DNA of 64,000 nucleotides from Pseudomonas sp. Root71 (lineage in GTDB: Bacteria > Pseudomonadota > Gammaproteobacteria > Pseudomonadales > Pseudomonadaceae), in contig NZ_LMHY01000030.1 in assembly GCF_001429045.1 (NCBI RefSeq), positions 147,365 through 211,364 on the forward strand, written 5' to 3'. The notes below the pieces were generated by a model. It searched no databases, was not told the DNA's origin, and saw only the letters and a program-made list of their open reading frames with translations. The position numbers and the translations under genes were made by a program. Below, piece after piece: positions 7,109 to 15,815 of this stretch; positions within the stretch are counted from its first letter, which is position 1, and each line of letters opens with the position of its first letter.

Positions 7109-9624
7109 TACTTGCGCGGTTTTATCCGTGCAGTCGCCTCCGCCACCAGCGGATCATCCGGCCAGTAATGCTTGGGATAACGCCCCTTCAAATCCTTCTT
7201 CACCTCGGCATAGGTGCTGCGCCAGAAGTTGGCCAGGTCCTGAGTCACCTGCACCGGTCGCCTTGCCGGGGACAACAGATGCAGCTTGACCACTTGCCGG
7301 CCGCCGGCGATGCGCGGGGTTTCGGCCAGACCGAATAACTCCTGCAATCGCACCGCCAGAATCGGCGGCTGTTCGCTGTAGTCCAGACGAATCGACGACC
7401 CCGAGGGCACGCTCAAATGATGCGGCGCCAGCTCGTCCAGCCGTTGCGGCAGCGGCCACGGCAGCAGGTTGTGGACGATGCTCGACAAGTCCAGGTTGGC
7501 GAAGTGACTGAGCCGAGAAACCTTGCCCAGATACGGCATCAGCCAGTGTTCCAGATTCTTGAGCAATGCCGCGTCACTGACATCCGGCCACTCGCTCTCG
7601 CCCTTGGCGGCGAGGTCCAGTTGCCGCAACAAGGCGACCCGCGCCTGCCACTGACGCAGTTCCGGGGTCCACGGCAACAGCTCCAGGCCTTTGCGCCGCA
7701 CCAGGTTCACCAGCGCCTGGCTACGGGCGGTTTCGTCGAGGCCGGTCAGTGGCTCGCGGCTGAGGATCAGTTCGCCAACCTTGCGCTGACGCTCGGCCCG
7801 CAGCACGCCCTCGCGCTCATCCCAATCCAGTTGATCGACGCAGCGCACCTGCTCGGCCAGCACTGAATCGAAGAGCGCCGGATCGAAGTCCGTCGCCAGG
7901 TAAATCCGCTCCTCACGCTGGCCCTGGCGACTGCCCAGATCGGCGATCACCAGCCACGCTTGCTTCATCAGGCTGTCGGCTTCGGCGAACAGTGCCGCAC
8001 GACCGTTGGCCAAACGGTATTCCGCGCCACCGGCACGCCGTTGTTGGGCGACCCGGTCGGGATAGGCCAGCGCCAGCAAGGCGCCGAGCCAGCGTGGATG
8101 GTCGGGATCGCTGACCGGCTCCGAGGCTTTGCCACGCAGGTAACCACGATATTGCCGCGCCAGTTGCCGTGCGCGCTGCACCCCGCCCTGCGCGCCGCGT
8201 GCAGCACGCTCTTCGCCGGACAGCAGCGCCAGTCGGCTATGCAGGTCCGCCCCGGCGCCGCGCAAGATATCGCGCTCGCCGAGCAGTGCCGCGACATCGC
8301 AGGCCATGTCCGCCAGCCCCAGCGCCTGGCCACGCAACAGTAAATGCGCGATGCGCGGATGCGCCGGCAGTTCGGCCATGGCCTGACCATGGCGGGTCAG
8401 CGCTTCCCCTTCCAGCGCCCCCAGGCGTTCGAGCAGGTCCTGAGCCTGTGCATAAGCGGCGGCCGGCGGCACGTCGAGCCACACCAGTTGCCCGGGCGTC
8501 ACGCCCCAACGACCAAGCTGCAAGGCCAGCCCGGCGAGGTCCGCCGAGAGTATTTCCGCACTGCCATAGGCCGCCAGTTGCTCGTGCTGGTCCTGGGACC
8601 ACAAGCGATAACACACGCCCGGTTCCAGTCGCCCGGCCCGGCCAGCGCGCTGGGTGGCGCTGGCCTTGGAAATGCGCTGGGTGTCGAGACGGGTCATACC
8701 GCTACCGGGGTCGAAACGCGGCACCCGCGCCAGCCCGGCATCGATCACGACCCTCACGCCATTGATGGTCAAACTGGTCTCGGCGATGTTGGTGGCCAGC
8801 ACCACTTTGCGCTTGCCCGCCGGTGCCGGATCGATGGCTGCCCGTTGCGCCGCGAGGTCCAGTTCACCGTGCAACGGGCACAGTAGGACCTGAGTGTTTT
8901 CGCCCAAGGCATCGGCCAGTTGCTGATGCACGCGGCGGATTTCTGCTTGCCCCGGCAGGAACACCAGCACACTGCCGGTCTCGTCGTCCAAGGCTTCGAG
9001 GATGGTCTGCACCAGACGCGGCTCGATGAATTCACCGGCCTGGAATGGCCGCCCCCAGCGCATCGCCACCGGGTACATGCGCCCTTCGCTGCGCAGGATC
9101 GGCGCGTCGTCGAGCAACCCGGCCAAGCGTTCGCCTTCGAGCGTGGCAGACATCAAGAGGATTTTCAGCGGCTGATCGTCACGGAACAGTTCGCGGCCAT
9201 TGAGGCTCAGGGCCAGCGCCAGATCAGCGTCGAGACTGCGTTCGTGAAATTCATCGAAGATCAGCAGACCCACGCCTTCGAGCGCCGGGTCATCCTGCAA
9301 ACGCCGGGTGAGGATGCCTTCGGTGACCACTTCGATACGGGTGTTGGGGCCGACCTTGCTGTCGAGCCGAATGCGATAACCCACGGTTTCGCCGACCTTC
9401 TCCCCCAGCTCACTGGCCAGCCGTTCAGCCGCTGCGCGCGCGGCCAACCGGCGGGGTTCGAGCATCAGGATGGTCTGACCGGCCAGCCACGACTCGTTGA
9501 GCAAGGCCAAAGGCACGCGGGTGGTTTTACCGGCGCCGGGCGGCGCTTCGAGCACGGCTTCGTGGCGTGTAGCGAGGGCTTCACGCAGGGCGGGTAAAAC
9601 TTCATCGATCGGCAAAGAAATCAT
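7108..9624 (-). CDS. hrpB: ATP-dependent RNA helicase HrpB
   Basis: This 838-residue DEAH-family helicase has the normal HrpB length. Motif I is APPGAGKTT (28-36), motif II DEFH (124-127) followed by ERSLD as in other HrpB proteins, motif III SATLEG near 158, and the C-terminal helicase motif QRAGRAGR. A helicase-associated domain and an HrpB-specific C-terminal region follow. The in vivo substrate of HrpB is poorly defined in most bacteria. It converges tail to tail with the LysR gene with only 9 bases between them. Confidence 0.95.
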   Translation of the reverse strand: MISLPIDEVLPALREALATRHEAVLEAPPGAGKTTRVPLALLNESWLAGQTILMLEPRRLAARAAAERLASELGEKVGETVGYRIRLDSKVGPNTRIEVVTEGILTRRLQDDPALEGVGLLIFDEFHERSLDADLALALSLNGRELFRDDQPLKILLMSATLEGERLAGLLDDAPILRSEGRMYPVAMRWGRPFQAGEFIEPRLVQTILEALDDETGSVLVFLPGQAEIRRVHQQLADALGENTQVLLCPLHGELDLAAQRAAIDPAPAGKRKVVLATNIAETSLTINGVRVVIDAGLARVPRFDPGSGMTRLDTQRISKASATQRAGRAGRLEPGVCYRLWSQDQHEQLAAYGSAEILSADLAGLALQLGRWGVTPGQLVWLDVPPAAAYAQAQDLLERLGALEGEALTRHGQAMAELPAHPRIAHLLLRGQALGLADMACDVAALLGERDILRGAGADLHSRLALLSGEERAARGAQGGVQRARQLARQYRGYLRGKASEPVSDPDHPRWLGALLALAYPDRVAQQRRAGGAEYRLANGRAALFAEADSLMKQAWLVIADLGSRQGQREERIYLATDFDPALFDSVLAEQVRCVDQLDWDEREGVLRAERQRKVGELILSREPLTGLDETARSQALVNLVRRKGLELLPWTPELRQWQARVALLRQLDLAAKGESEWPDVSDAALLKNLEHWLMPYLGKVSRLSHFANLDLSSIVHNLLPWPLPQRLDELAPHHLSVPSGSSIRLDYSEQPPILAVRLQELFGLAETPRIAGGRQVVKLHLLSPARRPVQVTQDLANFWRSTYAEVKKDLKGRYPKHYWPDDPLVAEATARIKPRK

Positions 9625-9724
9625 GCTGGCTCCAAAACAGAGCGGCGAGTATAACGGCGAACTGTTTGGCGTAGTCTGGGCTCTAACCAGTAACGTTCTT
9701 GGCGTTCTACTCAGGAGATTTCAT

Positions 9725-10144
9725 ATGCGTGCTCCCTTTCGCCTGATTGGCGGTGTTCTGGTCGCAACCTTGCTGACTCAAGTGACCGCCTGCGGGTCGA
9801 TCTTCTACCCGGATCGACGTGGCCAGATCGAAGGCAAGATCGACCCGGCCATCGCCGCGCTCGACGCCGTGGGCCTGTTGTTCTACATCATCCCCGGCCT
9901 GATTGCGTTTGCCGTGGACTTCGCCACCGGCGCGATTTACTTCGAGCCAGGCAAGACCGCCCAGGTCGACCCGCAAAAACTCAAGGACGCTATCGGTCCC
10001 GACGGCAAGGTCGATAATCGCAAGTTGCAGACTATTCTGGAAAGCGAACTGGGCCGCAGCTTCCCGCTGGACGATCCACGCCTGATCCAGAGTAAAGGCA
10101 GCTCTCAACAACTGGCGATGTTCGGCCTGCAACCCGCCGCGTAA
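9725..10144 (+). CDS. Small conserved lipoprotein, unknown function
   Basis: This 139-residue protein has a signal peptide ending in the lipobox VTAC, so the mature N-terminus should be the lipidated cysteine near residue 20. A second hydrophobic stretch (LLFYIIPGLIAFAVDFATGA) follows near residues 50-70, and the C-terminal half is soluble. AGGAG lies 9 bases before the ATG at 9725. It is 32 bases upstream of the fieF-like gene and probably co-transcribed. I do not recognise a functional family. Confidence 0.8.
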   Translation: MRAPFRLIGGVLVATLLTQVTACGSIFYPDRRGQIEGKIDPAIAALDAVGLLFYIIPGLIAFAVDFATGAIYFEPGKTAQVDPQKLKDAIGPDGKVDNRKLQTILESELGRSFPLDDPRLIQSKGSSQQLAMFGLQPAA

Positions 10145-10176
10145 TCCCTACGCACGAAAGGACTCTTCAAGGAACG

Positions 10177-11082
10177 ATGGCCCCTATGACCTCCAGCTCC
10201 GAACACGCCCGCCTGCTGCGGCTGGCGACCCGTGCCTCGGTGGCGGTGGCGTGCATCCTGATCGTCGCCAAAGCCATCGCCTGGTGGCTGAGCGGCTCAG
10301 TGAGCATGCTCGCCGGGCTCACCGACTCGACACTCGACGGTGTCACGTCATTGCTCAACCTGCTGGCGGTGCATTACGCCCTGCGCCCCGCCGACAACGA
10401 TCATCGCTACGGACACGGCAAGGCCGAGTCATTGGCGGGCATGGCCCAGGCGCTGTTCATTGGCGGCAGTGCGGTACTGATCGCGTTGCAGGCCTATGAT
10501 CGACTCAAACATCCCGAACCGGTCGGCGCGCCGTGGATCAGTATCGGCGTGATTGTCTTCTCCCTCGTCCTGACCTTAGCCTTGCTGTCGCTGCAACATC
10601 GGGTGATCAAGGCCACGGGCTCCAACGCCGTGCGGGCCGACTCGCTGCACTACCGTTCGGACCTGTTGCTCAACGGCAGCATTCTGATCGCACTGGTGTT
10701 CGCCGGGTTTGGACTGCACCAGGTCGACCCCTGGTTCGGTCTGGGCATCGCTGCCTACATTCTCTGGAGCGCAGTGCAGATCGCCCGGGAAAGCTTTGCG
10801 GTGTTGATGGATGAAGAACTGCCGCCGGAGGTCAGCCAGCACATGCTGGAACTGGCGTGCAGCGTGCCCGGCGTGTTGGGGGCCCATGACCTGCGCACAC
10901 GGATCTCCGGCAACCAGTGGTTCGTGCAGTTGCATCTGGAGCTGCCGGGGGAACTGACGCTGTCAGTGGCCCACGGCATCAGCGATCAGGCTGCCGCGGC
11001 GATTCACACCGCCTACCCGCGGGCCGAAGTGCTGGTGCACGCCGACCCGCAGGAAGTGGTAAAAGCCGCCCGGGATCAGTAA
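10177..11082 (+). CDS. fieF: Cation diffusion facilitator, FieF-like metal exporter
   Basis: This 301-residue inner-membrane antiporter should export divalent metal (Zn2+/Fe2+) in exchange for protons. The four ligands of the transport site known from E. coli FieF are all present, offset by five residues: D50 and D54 in TDSTLDG, H158 and D162 in LHYRSD. The histidine-rich loop NDHRYGHGK sits at 74-82. Six membrane segments precede a cytoplasmic C-terminal domain (from about 210) with the usual metal-binding histidines. AAGGA precedes the ATG at 10177; a second ATG three codons later is possible. The 3' end overlaps the convergent gene by 7 bases. Confidence 0.92.
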   Translation: MAPMTSSSEHARLLRLATRASVAVACILIVAKAIAWWLSGSVSMLAGLTDSTLDGVTSLLNLLAVHYALRPADNDHRYGHGKAESLAGMAQALFIGGSAVLIALQAYDRLKHPEPVGAPWISIGVIVFSLVLTLALLSLQHRVIKATGSNAVRADSLHYRSDLLLNGSILIALVFAGFGLHQVDPWFGLGIAAYILWSAVQIARESFAVLMDEELPPEVSQHMLELACSVPGVLGAHDLRTRISGNQWFVQLHLELPGELTLSVAHGISDQAAAAIHTAYPRAEVLVHADPQEVVKAARDQ

Positions 11083-12119
11083 GTCACCTGATAACCGCGA
11101 CTGCTCAGGCAGTCACCCTGGGCCTGTCGGTAGGCTTGCACCACCGACGGGTCTGGCCGGTAGGTGGCGGTTCGTGGATCGAAACCACTCTGCTGCACCG
11201 CATATTGATAACACTCGTAACCATCCCGGCTGACCTGTTCCGGCGACTGACCGTTGGCTGGATAGGCCTCCACGTCATAACCACTGTTGCCGGCTGGAGG
11301 TTGCGATTGGCCAACCGGCGGTTCGACCACGACGTAATCCTGAGTGCTTTGCTGATAGGCGTAGTAGGAACCTGCCGCCAGGAACAGCAGCGCCCCACCG
11401 ATCCACACCTGCTCGGCGTAATCAGGCAGGTACCTGACACGAATCCCCCGCGGTGGCTCCACCACCACGTAACGCGGGCCCAGCGGGCGATACCAGTAGC
11501 CACCGGAATAGTAGTAATCCATGCCACGGTAAGGCACGCGGTAGTCGCGCTCGGGGAAACGGTCGATCACCTGGCCGGGACGATACTTGGGACCAGGCCC
11601 CCAGCCGTTGCCGCGCCCACTCGGACGCCCCTCCCAATGCGTGTCATTGGACGGCGCGCCTATGTAGCCATTCCAGTGCTTGTTGTAATCGTTGCGACGC
11701 GGTTGATTCTGGTCGTAACCGTGCGGCGGCTCCCGGGTCTGGCCCACGGTGTCGGGGCGTGGCTGGATCGGCATGTCAGTGGCCGGCATCTGCGGCGGAG
11801 GCGGCGGCGAGCGCACCCGGCTGTTGTAGTCCGGTGCTGGGCGGCTCTGCCTCTGGTCATTGTCCTGACGTTGATCCTGGCCGCTGTGCTCGTACTGGCG
11901 ATTGTCGTTGTTCTGCGCACGGGGCTGATTCTGCTGCTGGCCGTTTTGCGGATGTGGCTGGTTGCCGCCACCATGGCCCTGGTTATCGCCCTGATGCCCA
12001 CCCTGGCCGTGTTGCCCGCCATCATGACCACGATTTTGCTGCTCATCAGCCATCGTTTGCGCAGAGACACTGACACACAACAAACCAACACCGGCCAAAC
12101 GCCAGATGCGCGATTTCAT
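11076..12119 (-). CDS. Secreted Gln/Gly/His/Pro-rich protein with DUF6515-like C-terminal region
   Basis: This 347-residue protein has a signal peptide (MKSRIWRLAGVGLLCVSVSA, cleavage near QTMA). A low-complexity stretch follows at about residues 25-140, rich in Q, H, G, N and P and probably disordered. The C-terminal half has the tyrosine- and glycine-rich pattern MDYYYSGGYWYRP, then YVVVEPPRGIRVRYLP and a hydrophobic segment (IGGALLFLAAGSYYAY), which I match to the DUF6515-type family seen beside metal exporters and envelope genes. The ATG at 12119 follows GAGGAAC. It probably sits in the envelope; function unknown. Confidence 0.8.
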   Translation of the reverse strand: MKSRIWRLAGVGLLCVSVSAQTMADEQQNRGHDGGQHGQGGHQGDNQGHGGGNQPHPQNGQQQNQPRAQNNDNRQYEHSGQDQRQDNDQRQSRPAPDYNSRVRSPPPPPQMPATDMPIQPRPDTVGQTREPPHGYDQNQPRRNDYNKHWNGYIGAPSNDTHWEGRPSGRGNGWGPGPKYRPGQVIDRFPERDYRVPYRGMDYYYSGGYWYRPLGPRYVVVEPPRGIRVRYLPDYAEQVWIGGALLFLAAGSYYAYQQSTQDYVVVEPPVGQSQPPAGNSGYDVEAYPANGQSPEQVSRDGYECYQYAVQQSGFDPRTATYRPDPSVVQAYRQAQGDCLSSRGYQVTY

Positions 12120-12250
12120 GCTGTTCCTCATTGCGGGTAAGGGCCTGTACATAAGACTGGGAAAGCAGTGGCCGGTTCTGCGACAGGTTATCAGTCACGC
12201 AACTTATTTATTGAGGCCTGCTCTTTAATTCACGGCAGCAAATTCCACGC

Positions 12251-12282
12251 AAGAAAAAGGGGAGACCCGTCGGCCTCCCCTT
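12251..12282 (-). terminator. Intrinsic terminator, leftward, with no obvious gene to terminate
   Basis: Read on the minus strand, AAGGGGAG pairs with CTCCCCTT across a 10-base loop and is followed by TTTTTCTT. The uridine tract exists only in the leftward direction. Confidence 0.75.
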
Positions 12283-12507
12283 AGAGAACTTCGTCCTGGC
12301 TCGACACTTGTGGCGTCGGCTCACCTCACGCCGTCTTCTGGACAGTGTGTAGCTCGGGGGCCGGCACATCCCCGGTGGGGGTGGCGACCGCGGCGGGCCT
12401 GATTCGGCGAGCCGCACTGGACTGTTTGTCCGAGCAGTGATTCTGGTGATAAGAATAGGCCGGGAGCGCCGGCAGAGGATTGCGAAGATTGCTTAATTAA
12501 ACATCAC

Positions 12508-12535
12508 TTGCGCAATTTTTAACCCCGGATACATA
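12508..12535 (+). promoter_or_regulatory. Probable promoter and autoregulatory site of the Lrp-family gene
   Basis: TTGCGC (12508-12513) and TACATA (12530-12535) are spaced by 16 bases and lie 35 bases upstream of the start codon. The -35 box overlaps the perfect palindrome TTGCGCAA (12508-12515) within an AT-rich patch, the kind of place where Lrp-family regulators repress themselves. Confidence 0.45.
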
Positions 12536-12569
12536 ATCCTCCGCAATAGTTACGACAAAGGACCGTTTG

Positions 12570-13049
12570 ATGAGCAAGCTCGACCGTTACGACCTGAGTA
12601 TTCTGGCGGAATTGCAGCGCGACGCACGCATCTCCAACCAGGAGCTGGCCGAGCGCATCGGCCTGTCGCCTTCGCCGTGCTCGCGGCGGGTCAAGCAACT
12701 GGAAGACGACGGCTACATTTCCCGCCAGGTCGCCCTGCTCGACCGCAAGATGCTCGGCCTGAGCCTGACCGCTTACGTGCTGATCGGCATGGACCGTCAC
12801 ACGCCGGAGCGTTTCGAGAATTTCGAAGCGGCCATCCGCACCCTGCCCCAAGTGCTCGAATGCAGCCTGGTGACCGGGATGGATGCCGACTATCAACTCA
12901 AGGTCGTGGTGCCGGACATGGATCACTACCAGAAATTGTTGCTGGGGCATCTGACACGGATTGAAGGCGTGACCAGCGTGCGATCGAGTTTTGTGCTGAA
13001 TCAGGTTTTGAACAGCACCGAACTGCCTTTGACTCATCTGCGTAGCTGA
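12570..13049 (+). CDS. Lrp/AsnC-family transcriptional regulator
   Basis: This 159-residue protein has the N-terminal helix-turn-helix (LDRYDLSILAELQRD, then SNQELAERIGLSPSPCSRR) and a C-terminal RAM/AsnC ligand-binding domain from about residue 65 (VTGMDADYQLKVVVPD). Such regulators sense amino acids and form octamers. The ATG at 12570 follows AAGGA. It stands alone, and its targets cannot be read from context. Confidence 0.92.
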   Translation: MSKLDRYDLSILAELQRDARISNQELAERIGLSPSPCSRRVKQLEDDGYISRQVALLDRKMLGLSLTAYVLIGMDRHTPERFENFEAAIRTLPQVLECSLVTGMDADYQLKVVVPDMDHYQKLLLGHLTRIEGVTSVRSSFVLNQVLNSTELPLTHLRS

Positions 13050-13069
13050 GTAGCACTTCTGTAGGCGCC

Positions 13070-13160
13070 TGTAGGAGCTGTCGAGTGAAACGAGGCTGCG
13101 ATCCTTTGATCTTTTCTTAGCAGCAAAATCAAAAGATCGCAGCCTTCGGCAGCTCCTACA
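13070..13160. repeat. REP-type inverted pair, GATCGCAGCC family
   Basis: The right arm (GATCGCAGCCTTCGGCAGCT onward) is intact. The left arm reads TGTAGGAGCTGTCGAGTGAA and has diverged in its centre, so the pair is imperfect. It fills most of the gap after the Lrp-family gene. Confidence 0.8.
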
Positions 13161-13288
13161 AGAACAGGTCGGTTGTCAGACCGGGCGACGAATGACTGCG
13201 ACACACCGACGCAGGTCAATACAGTGCGTACTCGCTGAGGCGTATACTCCCCGCGCCCTTTTAGCCACGCCCGCGCTGGAGATATTCG

Positions 13289-13498
13289 ATGGATCCTGCC
13301 GTATTCGAAGAATGGATGATGACCGGACTGGTCAGCATCCTGATCATTTTCATGGGTTTCATCGTCTGGGATCTGGCGAAGAAGTCCAAGGCCGGGCGCT
13401 TCGGCTCGTTCATTTTGTTCTTCGTGCTGGGCCTGGGCGTGGCGGCGTTCGTGATCAAGAGCGTGGTGATCGGCCTGATCGAATCCGGCACGTTATAA
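13289..13498 (+). CDS. DUF2788 small membrane protein
   Basis: This 69-residue protein has two predicted membrane helices (roughly residues 12-28 and 40-62) joined by a basic loop DLAKKSKAGRFGS. Length and layout fit DUF2788, a family of unknown function found in pseudomonads and relatives. Its last codons overlap the convergent rluE gene by 6 bases. Confidence 0.82.
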   Translation: MDPAVFEEWMMTGLVSILIIFMGFIVWDLAKKSKAGRFGSFILFFVLGLGVAAFVIKSVVIGLIESGTL

Positions 13499-14128
13499 GC
13501 GCGCCGGCACTTCCTTCCACTGGCCCTGATCGAGCCCCTCGATCGTCCAGTCGCCGATCCTGACCCGCACCAGACGCAAGGTCGGCAACCCGACCGCAGC
13601 GGTCATGCGCCGCACCTGTCGGTTGCGCCCTTCGCGAATCACCAACTCCAGCCAGCTGGTCGGCACGCTTTTACGAAAACGCACCGGCGGATTGCGCGGC
13701 CACAGCTCGGGCTCGTCCAGTTGCCGCGCCTCGGCGGGCAAGGTCATGCCATCATTCAATTCGACGCCGTCACGCAAGCGCTGCAACTGCTCGGCGCTCG
13801 GCTCGCCCTCGACCTGTACCCAATAGGTCTTGGCCAGCTTGTGTTTCGGGTCGGCGATCCGCGCCTGAAGCTGGCCGTCGTTGGTCAGCAGCAACAAGCC
13901 TTCGCTGTCGCGGTCCAGCCGTCCGGCCGGATAGATTCCCGGTACATCAATGTAATCCTTGAGGGTCGCGCGCCCTTCGCCGTCGCTGAATTGCGTCAGC
14001 ACATCGAAAGGTTTGTTAAACAGGATCAGCTTCGGCTCGGCCGGTGGTGCCTTGGCGACACGGCGCGGGGCTGAAGGAGAGGGTTTCGCGCCAGGGCGGC
14101 GGGAAGGTGGACGAGATGGACGCGACAT
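13493..14128 (-). CDS. rluE: 23S rRNA pseudouridine synthase, RluE type
   Basis: This 211-residue RsuA/RluB/E/F-family enzyme isomerises a uridine in 23S rRNA (U2457 in E. coli for RluE). The catalytic aspartate is D72 in AGRLDRDSEGLLLL, and the late REGRNRQVRRM motif is present. A basic, proline-rich N-terminal extension of about 30 residues precedes the catalytic domain. No S4 domain is seen, as in RluE. An in-frame TTG two codons upstream of the ATG at 14128 is possible. Confidence 0.88.
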   Translation of the reverse strand: MSRPSRPPSRRPGAKPSPSAPRRVAKAPPAEPKLILFNKPFDVLTQFSDGEGRATLKDYIDVPGIYPAGRLDRDSEGLLLLTNDGQLQARIADPKHKLAKTYWVQVEGEPSAEQLQRLRDGVELNDGMTLPAEARQLDEPELWPRNPPVRFRKSVPTSWLELVIREGRNRQVRRMTAAVGLPTLRLVRVRIGDWTIEGLDQGQWKEVPARL

Positions 14129-14143
14129 GGGCAAAACAACATC

Positions 14144-14182
14144 TAACGGTCAGGGCTGCTAATGCTAGTAGCCCGACCGTTA
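14144..14182 (-). terminator. Hairpin downstream of amn, likely terminator
   Basis: TAACGGTC pairs with GACCGTTA and GGGCT with AGCCC in a long stem with a 12-base loop, 17 bases after the amn stop. Read leftward it is followed by a T-rich stretch (GATGTTGTTTTG) running into the rluE start. Confidence 0.6.
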
Positions 14183-14198
14183 AATGACCATCGACAAA

Positions 14199-15698
14199 TC
14201 AGCGGAACGGCGGCTCGTCGAAGCTGCGCAGTTTGCGCGAATGCAGCGAGTTGAGTTCGGTGCGCAACAGATCCACCGCCTCGATACCGATCTTCAGGTG
14301 CTGGCTGACCGCGCGCTCATAGAAGGCGTTGGCCGAGCCCGGCAGCTTGATTTCGCTGTGCAGCGGCTTGTCCGAAACGCACAGCAACGTGCCGTATGGC
14401 ACCCGCAAACGATAACCCTGCGCGGCAATCGTGCCGCTTTCCATGTCCACCGCCACGGCGCGGGACAGGTTGATCAGCGGCCGTTCCTGTGCCCAGCGCA
14501 GCTCCCAGTTACGGTCGTCGTAGGTCAGCACGGTGCCGGTACGCAGGCGCTTCTTCAGTTCGTCGCCCTTCTCGCCGGTGACGTTGGCCGCCGCCTGCTG
14601 AAGCGCGAGTTGCACTTCGGCCAACGCCGGAATCGGAATGTTCGGCGGCACCACCCGGTCGAGAATGCCGTCGCGACGCATGTAGGCGTGGGCCAGCACG
14701 TAATCGCCAATGGTCTGCGACTGACGCAGGCCGCCGCAGTGACCGATCATCAGCCAGCAATGCGGACGCAATACAGCCAGGTGGTCGGTGATGTTCTTGG
14801 CGTTGGACGGGCCGACACCGATGTTGACCAGGGTCACGCCGTGGCCATCGCTGGCGATCAGGTGATAGGCCGGCATCTGGTAGCGGTGCCAGACCACCCC
14901 GGCGGCAATCGCCGAGGCTTCGCCGTGGTCCATGCTTTTTTCGATGATCACGTTGCCCGGCAGCACCATGCGCACGAAACGCGGATCGCTGCGTAGTTGC
15001 TCCAGGCCATGGACGATGAACTGGTCGACGTAGCGGTGATAGTTGGTCAGCAAAATCCACGGCTGCACGTGCCGCCAGTCGCTGCCGGTGTAATGCACCA
15101 GTCGGCGCAGGGAGAAATCCACCCGCGCGGCATCGAACAGCGCCAGGGGCAGCGGATCGGTGTTTTCCCAATCGTACAGACCGTCGGCAATGCCGTCGGT
15201 CGCCGCCGACAGGTCAGTGCTCGGGAACACCCGCGCCAGCACGGGGGCAGTGACACCGGAACCCGCCAGCTCATCGCCCTGCTCGACCACATACGGATAC
15301 GGAATGTTCTGCTGGCTGACACCGACTTCCACGGTCACGGTGAAGTCGTGCATCAACGGAACGAGCTGCTCCAGCAGGTATTTACGAAAAGCCGAGGGAT
15401 GGGTGACGGTGACGCTGTAGGTGCCAGGCAACTGAACCTTGGCGTAGGCACGGGTGGTCTGCGGGACTTCGCCCTGGCAGTGGTAGGTCAGGCGCAATTC
15501 GGGATAGCGGAACATCGAGCGCTGTTCGGCATCGGGCTCGACGCGATCCTTGAGGTAACGCTTGAGCGCCTGGCTCAACGCGGTGGTTGCACGATTGTGC
15601 AAGTGTGCGAGCCGGTCCACGGCTTGCTCGGCGGTTTGAACGACAATAAAAGCTTCGGTCACGATCAGCATCCTGTGTTCTGACTTGCAGACCTTCAT
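14199..15698 (-). CDS. amn: AMP nucleosidase
   Basis: This 499-residue enzyme hydrolyses AMP to adenine and ribose 5-phosphate. Similarity to E. coli Amn runs end to end: DARRVDFS-like DAARVDFSLRRLVHYTG, TLVNIGVGPSNAKNITDHLA, WLMIGHCGGLR, VAVDMESGTIAAQGYR, and an identical-type end HSRKLRSFDEPPFR. The N-terminal regulatory domain and C-terminal phosphorylase-like domain are both complete. The start may instead be the ATG at 15671, which gives a length closer to the E. coli protein; neither has a strong ribosome site. Confidence 0.94.
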   Translation of the reverse strand: MKVCKSEHRMLIVTEAFIVVQTAEQAVDRLAHLHNRATTALSQALKRYLKDRVEPDAEQRSMFRYPELRLTYHCQGEVPQTTRAYAKVQLPGTYSVTVTHPSAFRKYLLEQLVPLMHDFTVTVEVGVSQQNIPYPYVVEQGDELAGSGVTAPVLARVFPSTDLSAATDGIADGLYDWENTDPLPLALFDAARVDFSLRRLVHYTGSDWRHVQPWILLTNYHRYVDQFIVHGLEQLRSDPRFVRMVLPGNVIIEKSMDHGEASAIAAGVVWHRYQMPAYHLIASDGHGVTLVNIGVGPSNAKNITDHLAVLRPHCWLMIGHCGGLRQSQTIGDYVLAHAYMRRDGILDRVVPPNIPIPALAEVQLALQQAAANVTGEKGDELKKRLRTGTVLTYDDRNWELRWAQERPLINLSRAVAVDMESGTIAAQGYRLRVPYGTLLCVSDKPLHSEIKLPGSANAFYERAVSQHLKIGIEAVDLLRTELNSLHSRKLRSFDEPPFR

Positions 15699-15737
15699 CT
15701 TGCCTGCATCGTCGCTTCACGGGAACAGCCAAAAAAA

Positions 15738-15804
15738 ATCGCAGCCTGCGGCAGCTCCTACAAGGGCTCGTCGTGCACCCGTAGGAGCTGCCGCAGGCTG
15801 CGAT
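15738..15804. repeat. REP-type inverted pair, GATCGCAGCC family
   Basis: Arms ATCGCAGCCTGCGGCAGCTC and its mirror are exact over 24 bases, with a spacer of about 19 bases. It lies between the amn start and the acyl-CoA dehydrogenase stop, which ends 12 bases away. Confidence 0.9.
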
Positions 15805-15815
15805 CTTCTGACCGA

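Larger units (their letters stand above)
12120..12569. other. Long intergenic region with a structured leftward segment
   Basis: These 450 bases contain no convincing protein gene. The right end (about 12500-12569) is the promoter region of the Lrp-family gene. The middle folds, read leftward, into successive hairpins at 12365-12383 and 12312-12335 and then an intrinsic terminator at 12251-12282. No leftward gene precedes that terminator, so it either ends a small non-coding RNA or acts as an attenuator ahead of the DUF6515-type gene. No strong leftward promoter was found. Confidence 0.5.

Noticed and set aside
12208..12417. Leftward 69-codon reading frame in the Lrp upstream region
   Set aside because: Arginine- and proline-rich translation of a structured GC-rich stretch, running through the terminator hairpin, with no ribosome site; the RNA reading is more likely.
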